A DNA stretch of 64,000 bases, taken from Flavobacteriaceae bacterium UBA1903. Lineage in GTDB: Bacteria > Bacteroidota > Bacteroidia > Flavobacteriales > Flavobacteriaceae. This document shows, piece after piece, positions 42,476 through 49,709 of the stretch. The notes below the pieces were generated by a model. That model did not search any database. It was not told the DNA's origin and worked only from the letters and a program-made list of their open reading frames with translations. A program made the position numbers and the translations under genes. The first letter of the stretch is position 1. The number at the start of each line of letters is the position of its first letter. The stretch lies in contig DDGL01000002.1 in assembly GCA_002337605.1 (NCBI GenBank), positions 13,841 to 77,840 of the forward strand, read 5' to 3'.

Positions 42476-44176
42476 ATGGAACAGATAGATTGGATCGTAC
42501 TTATTGGAACGCTTGCGTTTATCGTATTGTATGGAACGTATAAAGCGCGTGGTAGTAAGAATGTAACCGATTACCTTAAAGGTGGAAACGACTCTAAATG
42601 GTGGACCATTGGGTTAAGTGTAATGGCAACACAGGCAAGCGCCATTACCTTTCTTTCTACACCTGGACAAGCATTTCACAGCGGGATGGGGTTTGTGCAA
42701 TTTTACTTTGGACTGCCAATTGCCATGGTCGTTATTTGTTTGGTCTTTATTCCTATTTACCACCGCCTTAAAGTATTTACTGCTTATGAATACCTGGAAA
42801 CACGTTTCGATTTAAAAACTCGAACCCTTACCGCTATTCTGTTTTTAATCCAACGCGGACTGGCAGCCGGGATCACCATTTTTGCTCCGGCGATCATCCT
42901 CTCGGCAGTACTGGGATGGAATTTGTTGTACCTCAATATTATCATTGGCGTATTGGTGATTATTTATACTGTTAGTGGCGGAACCAAGGCTGTAAGCGTC
43001 ACACAAAAACAACAAATGGGAATTATCTTTTTAGGAATGTTCCTCGCTTTTTTGATTATTCTTAATTATTTACCCCTTGATATTACCTTCAACAAAGCGT
43101 TAGAAATTGCGGGTGCCAGCGGTAAAATGGAAGTACTGGATTTTTCATTCGACTTTGAAAACAGGTATACCTTCTGGAGCGGGATTATTGGCGGAACATT
43201 TTTAGCCCTCTCCTATTTCGGTACAGATCAAAGCCAGGTACAACGCTATCTTTCGGGGAAATCGGTTAAGCAAAGCCAGATGGGTTTAATAATGAATGGA
43301 TTGCTGAAAGTACCTATGCAATTCTTTATCCTGCTCGTTGGGGTAATGGTTTTTGTGTTTTATCAGTTTAACGCCTCGCCCTTGCATTTTAATCCTGCTG
43401 CGGTGAAAGATGTAATGGATTCTGAATATGCTTCGGAATATGTAGCATTGGAAGAAGAAAAAAAAGGGATAGATTCTCAATTACGAGAGGTACAGATGAC
43501 CTATTCGATTGCTGAAGATTCAGAAAAAAGTACCCTAAGTGCTGAAATTTTAAACTTGCAGCAACAAGAAGAAACCTTACGTGAACAATCTAAAGCGGTC
43601 ATTAAAAAAGCAAATCCCAATGCCGAAACAAACGATAAGGATTATGTATTTATACATTTTATCCTAAACAACCTCCCGCGTGGATTAATTGGGTTGTTGC
43701 TAGCTGTAATTTTAAGTGCAGCCATGTCTTCCACAGCTTCTGAATTAAATGCTTTAGGTTCGACTACTGCTATAGATCTCTACAAAAGAAACGTGAAAGG
43801 GCGTACCGATAAGCAATATGTAAATGCCAGCAAATGGTTTACAATGCTATGGGGAGTTGTCGCTATTTTAATTGCTTGTGTTGCCAATCTATTTGAAAAC
43901 CTGATCGAACTTGTAAATATTATAGGCTCTATTTTCTACGGAAATGTCCTGGGTGTATTCTTACTTGCTTTCTTTATTAAATACGTAAAGAGCAACGCTA
44001 CCTTTATCGCAGCACTTATTACGCAAGCGATTGTAGTGGTGGTCTGGTGGCTGGATGTTATGCCGTATCTCTGGTTAAACCTATTTGGATGTGCTCTGGT
44101 CATGGGGATTGCCGTACTGCTGCAAGTAGTGCTAGGAAATACAGGGGGAGCTCATTCCTCTACGACTGAAGGATAA
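42476..44176 (+). CDS. Sodium:solute symporter (SSS/SLC5 family)
   Basis: 566 residues with about 13 membrane helices. The N-terminus has the family motifs (WWTIGLSVMATQASAITFLSTPG near 41-63, and helix 5-6 RGLAAGITIFAPAII). GTDQSQVQRYLSGKSVKQSQ (about 247-266) is a sodium:solute symporter signature. A charged coiled-coil loop of about 75 residues (about 312-388, EEEKKGIDSQLREVQ) interrupts the middle. Substrates of SSS proteins range from sugars to nucleosides and sialic acid; this one cannot be named. It is translationally coupled to the small protein upstream and likely cotranscribed with the PIG-L gene. Confidence 0.9.
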   Translation: MEQIDWIVLIGTLAFIVLYGTYKARGSKNVTDYLKGGNDSKWWTIGLSVMATQASAITFLSTPGQAFHSGMGFVQFYFGLPIAMVVICLVFIPIYHRLKVFTAYEYLETRFDLKTRTLTAILFLIQRGLAAGITIFAPAIILSAVLGWNLLYLNIIIGVLVIIYTVSGGTKAVSVTQKQQMGIIFLGMFLAFLIILNYLPLDITFNKALEIAGASGKMEVLDFSFDFENRYTFWSGIIGGTFLALSYFGTDQSQVQRYLSGKSVKQSQMGLIMNGLLKVPMQFFILLVGVMVFVFYQFNASPLHFNPAAVKDVMDSEYASEYVALEEEKKGIDSQLREVQMTYSIAEDSEKSTLSAEILNLQQQEETLREQSKAVIKKANPNAETNDKDYVFIHFILNNLPRGLIGLLLAVILSAAMSSTASELNALGSTTAIDLYKRNVKGRTDKQYVNASKWFTMLWGVVAILIACVANLFENLIELVNIIGSIFYGNVLGVFLLAFFIKYVKSNATFIAALITQAIVVVVWWLDVMPYLWLNLFGCALVMGIAVLLQVVLGNTGGAHSSTTEG

Positions 44177-44183
44177 ATTACAG

Positions 44184-44191
44184 TATCTTTA
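44184..44191 (+). promoter_or_regulatory. -7 box of the START-like gene
   Basis: TATCTTTA, seven of eight matches to TAnnTTTG, 17 bases before the ATG at 44209. Confidence 0.45.
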
Positions 44192-44208
44192 CTGGTAAAG
44201 TACTTCCT

Positions 44209-44703
44209 ATGGAAAATTTCAACTGGACTCAGTTTACCCGTAAAATTGCAATTTCTGCACCTGTAACGTCGCTCTACAAAGCCTGGACGGTATCTTTAGA
44301 ACTAGAACGCTGGTTTTTAAAAGACGCCACCTTTATTACTTCAGAGGGTACACAAAGAGATAAGTCTTCTAGTATTGAGAAAGATGATGCCTATCTATGG
44401 AAATGTTATCAATGGGATGGGGTTGAAAAAGGTTCTATTGTTTCGGCTAACGGAAAAGATGCGCTCCATTTTACCTTTGCCGGAGATTGTCTAGTAGAAA
44501 TATCCTTAGAGCCGTATGGCAAAGAAACCATTGTAACCCTAACGCAAAAAAATATTCCTACTACAGACAAAGCGAAGGTAGATATTAGGCTGGGTTGTGA
44601 CCACGGATGGTCTTTTTACCTGGTCAATTTAAAGTCGGTATACGAAGGAGGATTAGATTTACGAAACAAGAATACAAACATACCTGCTATGGTAAATAGC
44701 TAG
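44209..44703 (+). CDS. SRPBCC/AHSA1-type START domain protein
   Basis: 164 residues with no signal peptide. ISAPVTSLYKAWTVSLELERWFLKDA at the start and HGWSFYLVNLKSVYEGGLDLR at the end are the two conserved blocks of AHSA1 (Aha1)-like domains. The inner strands and the C-terminal helix form the ligand cavity of the fold. The ligand is unknown; some members bind lipids or act on Hsp90-type partners in eukaryotes. Its stop codon (44701-44703) overlaps, on the opposite strand, the stop of the small gene at 44700-44864. Confidence 0.85.
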   Translation: MENFNWTQFTRKIAISAPVTSLYKAWTVSLELERWFLKDATFITSEGTQRDKSSSIEKDDAYLWKCYQWDGVEKGSIVSANGKDALHFTFAGDCLVEISLEPYGKETIVTLTQKNIPTTDKAKVDIRLGCDHGWSFYLVNLKSVYEGGLDLRNKNTNIPAMVNS

Positions 44704-44864
44704 TCTGGTAAGTCCTTCATAAATATTTTGGCAATAAAGAAGTAATATAAGTTTCTTTTAGGAAGGTTTTTCCCACGATGGCGTGCAGTTTTAATTTTAT
44801 TAATGGTAAGTAGTACCAAAACTACAAGACCAACAATGAGAAAAAATAAGAGGTAGTAAGCCAC
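44700..44864 (-). CDS. 54-residue membrane protein (GTG start)
   Basis: The frame runs from a GTG at 44864 to TAG at 44700-44702. The product starts MAYYLLFFLIVGLVVLVLL (one membrane helix, about 3-20) and has a basic tail with KIKTARHRGKNLPKRN and FFIAKIFMKDLPD. A TATTTTTA -7-like box lies upstream on the minus strand (44891-44898). Its stop overlaps the stop of the convergent START-domain gene by two bases. No ATG is available, so the gene is less certain than the other small ones. Confidence 0.5.
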   Translation of the reverse strand: MAYYLLFFLIVGLVVLVLLTINKIKTARHRGKNLPKRNLYYFFIAKIFMKDLPD

Positions 44865-44975
44865 AATTATTAGTTATAGTAACAATATTATAAAAATACT
44901 TACGTAAAAACTAACAAAATTAGTTTCAAAATTACCACAAAAACAATTGGATCTCTACTTTTAGTACTTTACTAA

Positions 44976-45917
44976 TTACAGTTCTGAAAGTGATTTTTTG
45001 GCCGCTTCAAATTCTGAAACCATCTCGGCAACTATCTGGGCTGCCGGTTTTATATCATGAATTAAACCGGCAATCTGACCTATTTCCAGCTCACCATCTT
45101 CCAAGTCACCTTCAAACATGCCGCGCTTTGCTCTTGCCCTTCCCAGTAGTTCGATAAGCTCTTCTTTTGTTGGGTTTTTTGTGTAAAGTTCCATGACTTC
45201 ACTAAAAAATTTATTTTTCAGCATACGCACCGGAGCCAGTTCTTTTAAAGTTAAGAGGGTATCTCCTTCTTTGGCATCCACCACCATTTTTTTAAAAGCC
45301 TGGTGGGCACTGCTTTCTTCCGAAGCAACAAAACGACTTCCTACTTGTACGCCGTCGGCACCCAGAACCATTGCGGCCAACATTCCTCTCCCACTGGCAA
45401 TTCCACCCGCTGCAATTAAAGGCACTTTTATTTGCTCTTTTACCATAGGGATTAAGGTGAAGGTGGTAGTTTCTTCCCGCCCATTATGTCCGCCTGCTTC
45501 AAAACCTTCAGCAACAACTGCGTCTACACCTGCTTCTTGTGCTTTCAACGCAAATTTGACGCTACTTACCACATGTACAACGGTAATCCCGTGATTCTTT
45601 AAATGCTGTGTATAGGTCTTTGGATTTCCTGCTGAAGTAAACACAATTTTAACGTCCTCTTCAATAATTATCTTTATAATTTCCTCCAGGTTGGGATACA
45701 GCATTGGCACATTCACACCAAAGGGTTTGTCGGTCGCCTTTTTACATTTTACAATATGTTCTCTAAGGATATCGGGGTACATAGAGCCTGCACCTAAAAT
45801 TCCTAATCCGCCAGCATTGGCTACTGCACTTGCCAACCGCCATCCACTGTTCCAGATCATTCCTGCCTGAATAATAGGATATTCTATATTGAAGAGTTGA
45901 GTGATTCTGTTTTCCAC
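44976..45917 (-). CDS. FabK / nitronate monooxygenase family flavoprotein
   Basis: 313 residues of the NMO/FabK TIM-barrel family, with FMN. The start is IEYPIIQAGMIWNSG, typical of both; next come GGLGILGAG (about 37-45), VVAEGFEAGGHNGREETTT (about 134-152, active-site His of EAGGH) and PLIAAGGIASGRGMLAAMVLGADGVQVGSRFVAS (phosphate-binding). The sequence does not separate enoyl-ACP reductase from nitronate oxidation; the EAGGH-x-G and VQVGSRF wording fits the FabK side slightly better. The GTG start overlaps the preceding gene's TAG by one base (TAGTG), so translation is coupled to the subtilase gene. Confidence 0.85.
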   Translation of the reverse strand: MENRITQLFNIEYPIIQAGMIWNSGWRLASAVANAGGLGILGAGSMYPDILREHIVKCKKATDKPFGVNVPMLYPNLEEIIKIIIEEDVKIVFTSAGNPKTYTQHLKNHGITVVHVVSSVKFALKAQEAGVDAVVAEGFEAGGHNGREETTTFTLIPMVKEQIKVPLIAAGGIASGRGMLAAMVLGADGVQVGSRFVASEESSAHQAFKKMVVDAKEGDTLLTLKELAPVRMLKNKFFSEVMELYTKNPTKEELIELLGRARAKRGMFEGDLEDGELEIGQIAGLIHDIKPAAQIVAEMVSEFEAAKKSLSEL

Positions 45918-47539
45918 TATTTTTTTAATATTTTAAAGTTATTTATGACACCTTCAGCCGCTATACTAGCAATATAAACGCCTCCTGAAAGTTCAGAAAT
46001 ATTCACCTTATTATCAACTGCAGAAATTTCTTTTTCCAGCACCTTTTTACCTAGTACATCATAAATGATCACGACAGCTCTTTCTAATTGCTGCGGAAAT
46101 GATACGTTAAAAACATCGGTAACCGGATTCGGGTAAATTGCGAAGGTTTCTTTTAACATCTGGTCTTCAGTTCCCAGAACTTGCAAAGCATGATACGCTT
46201 CTTCAAAATCAGGGATTCCGTAGCCCATTTCGTTCGTTGGGTTGTTGAAAAGATGAGAATTCTGGCGAATTAAATCCATTAACCTGTTATTTTTTACTTC
46301 CTGCCTGGATTGCCACAAACATGCTATAGCACCTGCCATAATTGGAGAACTAAACGATGTCCCGCTATTAAAAGTAACATTTCCGTCTCGGTCTACCACA
46401 GCAGCATCTCTCCCTTGCGCCATCACGTCAGGCTTTATGCGCCCGTCTACGGTAGGACCAATTGAACTAAAATCTACGTAATCACCTCCAGCATCAACCG
46501 CTCCAACCGTTAAAATTCCTTTAGAATCTCCAGGGGTTGCAACAAATGTAAATCCGTTTCCATCATTTCCGGCAGAAGTTACCAATAACATTCCCTTTTG
46601 AAAGGCAAGATTTCCGCCTCGGGCAGCAATAGTTGTTTCCCCGTCAAGATCTTCGTAGGTATGGTCATAGCTGGGATTATCATAATCTTGATATCCCAAA
46701 GATGTGTTTACAACATCTACCCCTAAACTATCGGCACGTTCCAAAGCCTCTACCCACCATGCTTCTTCTACGGGGTTTTCGGTTGGAGCAAATTCTGTTC
46801 TAAATAAATAAAAAGAGGCGTCCGGGGCAGTTCCCACAAATTTTTCGGCTCCATCAAGAAATGCTCCAATATCGCTAAACGTTTGTGCTCCATGAGAGCC
46901 TGTTCCATCAACATTGGTTTGTCTTTCGGCGAAATCGTAAGTTCCCAGAAGACGCCCTTCTGAAACTATATCAGAGAACGCAGGATTGGTCATTACATTA
47001 GGAAAACCACTATCCAAAACGGCAATAATCATATCTTCCCCTGTAAAATCCTGCTCGTGGAGGAAATCTGCCGCTATTTGCTCTGCTTGATTTCTGGCAG
47101 CGCCATAATCGTAAACTATACGGCTTTCTTGCTTTTCTATCTTAAATTTATCTTCGGTTGGCCTCTGAAAAGGTGTGCGGTTTAAACTTTTATCAGCAAA
47201 CTCAACTTCTGTAACAAACGCGAGGTTTGTCAAGTTCTCAATAGCGCTTTGAGAACCTCTCACATAAACGGCATTCAGCCATTTACTTTTAGCGTGTACA
47301 GTAATGCCAGATATATTTTTGAGCTGAGTGATGTATGCTTCGTTTACCGGAACATCCAACGCGTCTATTGCTATGTTGTGTAATGCTTTTCTATCAATCG
47401 CTTCTTGGGTTAAAATAGAAATAGGATTAGCAATAGAAGCAGCTACGTTTTCTTTATCAGCAAAAAACGCCAAGGCATCTTCTTGTGCGGTAGCTACGGT
47501 TGCAACTAAAAGCGCCCCTAGTAAAAGTAATTTTTTCAT
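45917..47539 (-). CDS. Secreted subtilisin-like (S8) peptidase with T9SS sorting domain
   Basis: 540 residues with a signal peptide (about 1-18). The catalytic triad of S8 is present: Asp in IAVLDSGFPN (about 170), His in GSHGAQTF (about 215) and Ser in GTSFSSPIMAG (about 392). The His motif is HGA instead of the usual HGT. Residues about 465-540 form the type A T9SS C-terminal domain (FAIYPNPVTDVFNVSF, then VYIASI and FKILKK). It should cross the outer membrane by type IX secretion and be exported or attached to the surface. It lies ten bases after mnmA and overlaps the next gene by one base. Confidence 0.92.
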   Translation of the reverse strand: MKKLLLLGALLVATVATAQEDALAFFADKENVAASIANPISILTQEAIDRKALHNIAIDALDVPVNEAYITQLKNISGITVHAKSKWLNAVYVRGSQSAIENLTNLAFVTEVEFADKSLNRTPFQRPTEDKFKIEKQESRIVYDYGAARNQAEQIAADFLHEQDFTGEDMIIAVLDSGFPNVMTNPAFSDIVSEGRLLGTYDFAERQTNVDGTGSHGAQTFSDIGAFLDGAEKFVGTAPDASFYLFRTEFAPTENPVEEAWWVEALERADSLGVDVVNTSLGYQDYDNPSYDHTYEDLDGETTIAARGGNLAFQKGMLLVTSAGNDGNGFTFVATPGDSKGILTVGAVDAGGDYVDFSSIGPTVDGRIKPDVMAQGRDAAVVDRDGNVTFNSGTSFSSPIMAGAIACLWQSRQEVKNNRLMDLIRQNSHLFNNPTNEMGYGIPDFEEAYHALQVLGTEDQMLKETFAIYPNPVTDVFNVSFPQQLERAVVIIYDVLGKKVLEKEISAVDNKVNISELSGGVYIASIAAEGVINNFKILKK

Positions 47540-47549
47540 AGTAATTATT

Positions 47550-48752
47550 TTAAGAAATCACACCGCTACCCAACAATTCTTCACCTTTATACCAGGCTAC
47601 AAACTGTCCTTCGGTTATCGCAGATTGCGGATTCGTAAAGGTAACATAAAGCCCCGATACTGTACGATGCAATGTAGCGTTTTCTAGTGGTTGCCGGTAT
47701 CGTATTCTTGCGGTAACCTCCATGGTTTTGTCTACGGCAAGTTCTAAGTCTTCGCGTACCCAATGGATTTCTTCCTCACGAACAAACAAGCCATGTCTAT
47801 ACAACCCTGGATGACTTTTTCCCTGACCCGCGTAAATTATGTTTTCTTCAACATCTGTTGCAATTACAAAAAGTGGTTCTTGTGTTCCCCCTACTGCCAG
47901 GCCTTTGCGTTGTCCATTGGTGAAATAATGAGCCCCCTGGTGGGTTCCCACAATTTTTCCATCTGTTTTTTTGTACTGAATTTTTTTAGCAAGTGTTTCC
48001 AGATCATTTTCTACTGAAGACTTTGCATCATCTCGATAACCTTCAAAATCTGAAGCTACTTCAACAATAGCGCCTTCTTTAGGAGCTAATTGTTGCTGTA
48101 AAAACTCAGGTAATCGCACTTTTCCTATAAAGCATAGTCCTTGAGAATCTCGTTTTTCAGCAGTGACTAAATCCTGTGCAGCCGCAATTTTACGAACTTC
48201 CGGCTTTAGTAATTCTCCAATAGGAAACAAGGTTTTTGCCAGTTGCTCTTGAGATAATTGACACAAGAAGTACGATTGGTCTTTATTGGGGTCTTTCCCA
48301 GCCAGTAAATGATGTATTTCTTTAGCTATTCCATGCTGCTTACCGAGCGTAGTCGATGTACGACAATAGTGTCCTGTTGCTACAAAATCTGCCCCTAGAC
48401 TAAGGGCAATTTTCATAAAGACGTCAAATTTAATCTCTCTGTTACAAAGAACGTCTGGATTTGGCGTACGTCCCATTTTGTATTCACGAAACATATAATC
48501 TACGATACGTTCTTTGTATTGTTCACTCAAATCTACGGTCTGGAAGGGTATATCAAGCTTTTGAGCAACTAGCATGGCATCGTTACTATCTTCCAGCCAC
48601 GGGCATTCATCAGAGATGGTCACGGTATCATCATGCCAGTTTTTCATAAACAGCCCGATCACATCGTACCCTTGCTCTTTCAATAAATAAGCTGCAACGC
48701 TGGAGTCTACACCCCCGCTTAAGCCTACTACTACACGTTGTTTCTTTTTCAT
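47550..48752 (-). CDS. mnmA: tRNA-specific 2-thiouridylase MnmA
   Basis: 400 residues. The PP-loop GLSGGVDSS (about 9-17) binds ATP. The two catalytic Cys lie in NPDVLCNREIKF (about 100-111) and GLCFIGKV. GADFVATGHYCR and DPNKDQSYFLCQL are conserved RNA-binding parts. It adds sulfur to U34 of tRNA-Lys, Glu and Gln in the cytoplasm. A stretch of about eight extra residues, TSTTLGKQHG near 131-140, lies where the reference E. coli protein is shorter; its DNA carries a palindromic repeat fragment (48343-48363). It is the third gene of the pyrG-yidC-MORN-mnmA block and has its own -7 box. Confidence 0.95.
   Translation of the reverse strand: MKKKQRVVVGLSGGVDSSVAAYLLKEQGYDVIGLFMKNWHDDTVTISDECPWLEDSNDAMLVAQKLDIPFQTVDLSEQYKERIVDYMFREYKMGRTPNPDVLCNREIKFDVFMKIALSLGADFVATGHYCRTSTTLGKQHGIAKEIHHLLAGKDPNKDQSYFLCQLSQEQLAKTLFPIGELLKPEVRKIAAAQDLVTAEKRDSQGLCFIGKVRLPEFLQQQLAPKEGAIVEVASDFEGYRDDAKSSVENDLETLAKKIQYKKTDGKIVGTHQGAHYFTNGQRKGLAVGGTQEPLFVIATDVEENIIYAGQGKSHPGLYRHGLFVREEEIHWVREDLELAVDKTMEVTARIRYRQPLENATLHRTVSGLYVTFTNPQSAITEGQFVAWYKGEELLGSGVIS
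48343..48363 (-). repeat. Palindromic repeat fragment inside mnmA
   Basis: On the minus strand the DNA reads ATCGACTACGCTCGGT. It matches the dispersed repeat core TCGACTGCGCTC (sites A-C) with one change and keeps the mnmA frame. It encodes STTLG in a surface loop between GHYCR and the HHLLAG segment. Confidence 0.55.
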
Positions 48753-48759
48753 CTGAATA

Positions 48760-48767
48760 CAAAGATA
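48760..48767 (-). promoter_or_regulatory. -7 box of mnmA
   Basis: TATCTTTG on the minus strand, ending seven bases before the ATG at 48752. Confidence 0.6.
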
Positions 48768-48841
48768 CTATGTGGACATCACAAATTCTAAAAACCAAAT
48801 TCCAAAATACAATACCTGCATTGGTTGGCTCTATAAAATGA

Positions 48842-49534
48842 TTAGTTTGGACGTTTCTGTGGCTTTGGATAGGTTTCTTCCAGTTCCACTTTCCCATCTT
48901 TAAAGTATTGCCAAAGGCCGTGCTTCTTGCCGTTCTTGTAATATCCTTTGATGGTTACATTACCGTTGGCATCGTAATATTCGGCAGGTCCGTGGAGTTT
49001 ATCATCATGGTAGATCAGCTTTTTAAGTAACACGCCTTCGGGGGAAAAATACAGGTTGTTTCCCTGTTTGATGCCGTTTGCGTATGTTATTTCTTCTGTT
49101 ACCTTTCCGTCAGGATAATACGTGGTTTGTACACCGTCCAGTTCTCCAGTTGTATACACTTCCTTACTCATGATGGCATTGGATTTCTTTTGAAAATAGA
49201 TCCACTCGCCTATTCTGTCTTTACCTTTCATTTGCCCTTCACTTACAACCTTTCCTTTAATGGTATAGTATTTTACATTGGCTATCTCAGAATTGGCTTT
49301 AAATTCTTTAGTTGTGGTAGGGTTGTCTCCACATTCTTCACAATAAAATTTAAACGTTCCTACTTCTTTTCCGTGGTTAAACTCGCCTTCGTACCGAAGC
49401 TGCTTTGTATTAGGGTAGTATTTTTTCCAGATACCATGACGTTCCCCAGCTTCGTCAAATTTATTGACCTCCTGGGCAATCAACGTGTTTGCTGAAATAA
49501 ATGTGATAAGAAAAAAGATAAGGAATCGTATCAT
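48842..49534 (-). CDS. MORN-repeat exported protein (YwqK family)
   Basis: 230 residues with a signal peptide (about 1-20, ISANTLIAQ). The rest is at least seven MORN-type repeats of about 20-24 residues, of the kind YYPNTKQLRYEGEFNHGKEVGTF and YYPDGKVTEEITYANGIKQGN. Such proteins are often listed as antitoxin YwqK-like; here the export signal and lack of a partner toxin argue against a toxin-antitoxin role. The repeats form a beta-hairpin ribbon that may bind lipids or polysaccharides. The gene lies between yidC and mnmA in an order I recall from other flavobacteria. Confidence 0.85.
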   Translation of the reverse strand: MIRFLIFFLITFISANTLIAQEVNKFDEAGERHGIWKKYYPNTKQLRYEGEFNHGKEVGTFKFYCEECGDNPTTTKEFKANSEIANVKYYTIKGKVVSEGQMKGKDRIGEWIYFQKKSNAIMSKEVYTTGELDGVQTTYYPDGKVTEEITYANGIKQGNNLYFSPEGVLLKKLIYHDDKLHGPAEYYDANGNVTIKGYYKNGKKHGLWQYFKDGKVELEETYPKPQKRPN

Positions 49535-49670
49535 AGAAATGCGCTTTTTAAAATAACGAAGGTTTAAAAAATCTATTGAATTCTATGGGCTGTTTTTCAA
49601 AAAGAATGCCAAAATTAGAATAAAGAATAAAGACCGCTTCGCTGAAAGAAAAAAGACAAAACTTCTATTT

Positions 49671-49702
49671 TCTCTTGTCTCTTGTCTCTTGTCTCTTGTC
49701 TC
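49671..49702. repeat. Heptanucleotide tandem repeat after yidC
   Basis: TCTCTTG is repeated four times plus TCTC, just past the yidC stop on the minus strand. It is perfect, so the copy number may vary between strains by slippage. No coding effect is expected. Confidence 0.85.
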
Positions 49703-49709
49703 AAAAAAA

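Noticed and set aside
48842..49534. Antitoxin of a toxin-antitoxin pair (YwqK label)
   Set aside because: It is exported, made of MORN repeats, and has no adjacent toxin.
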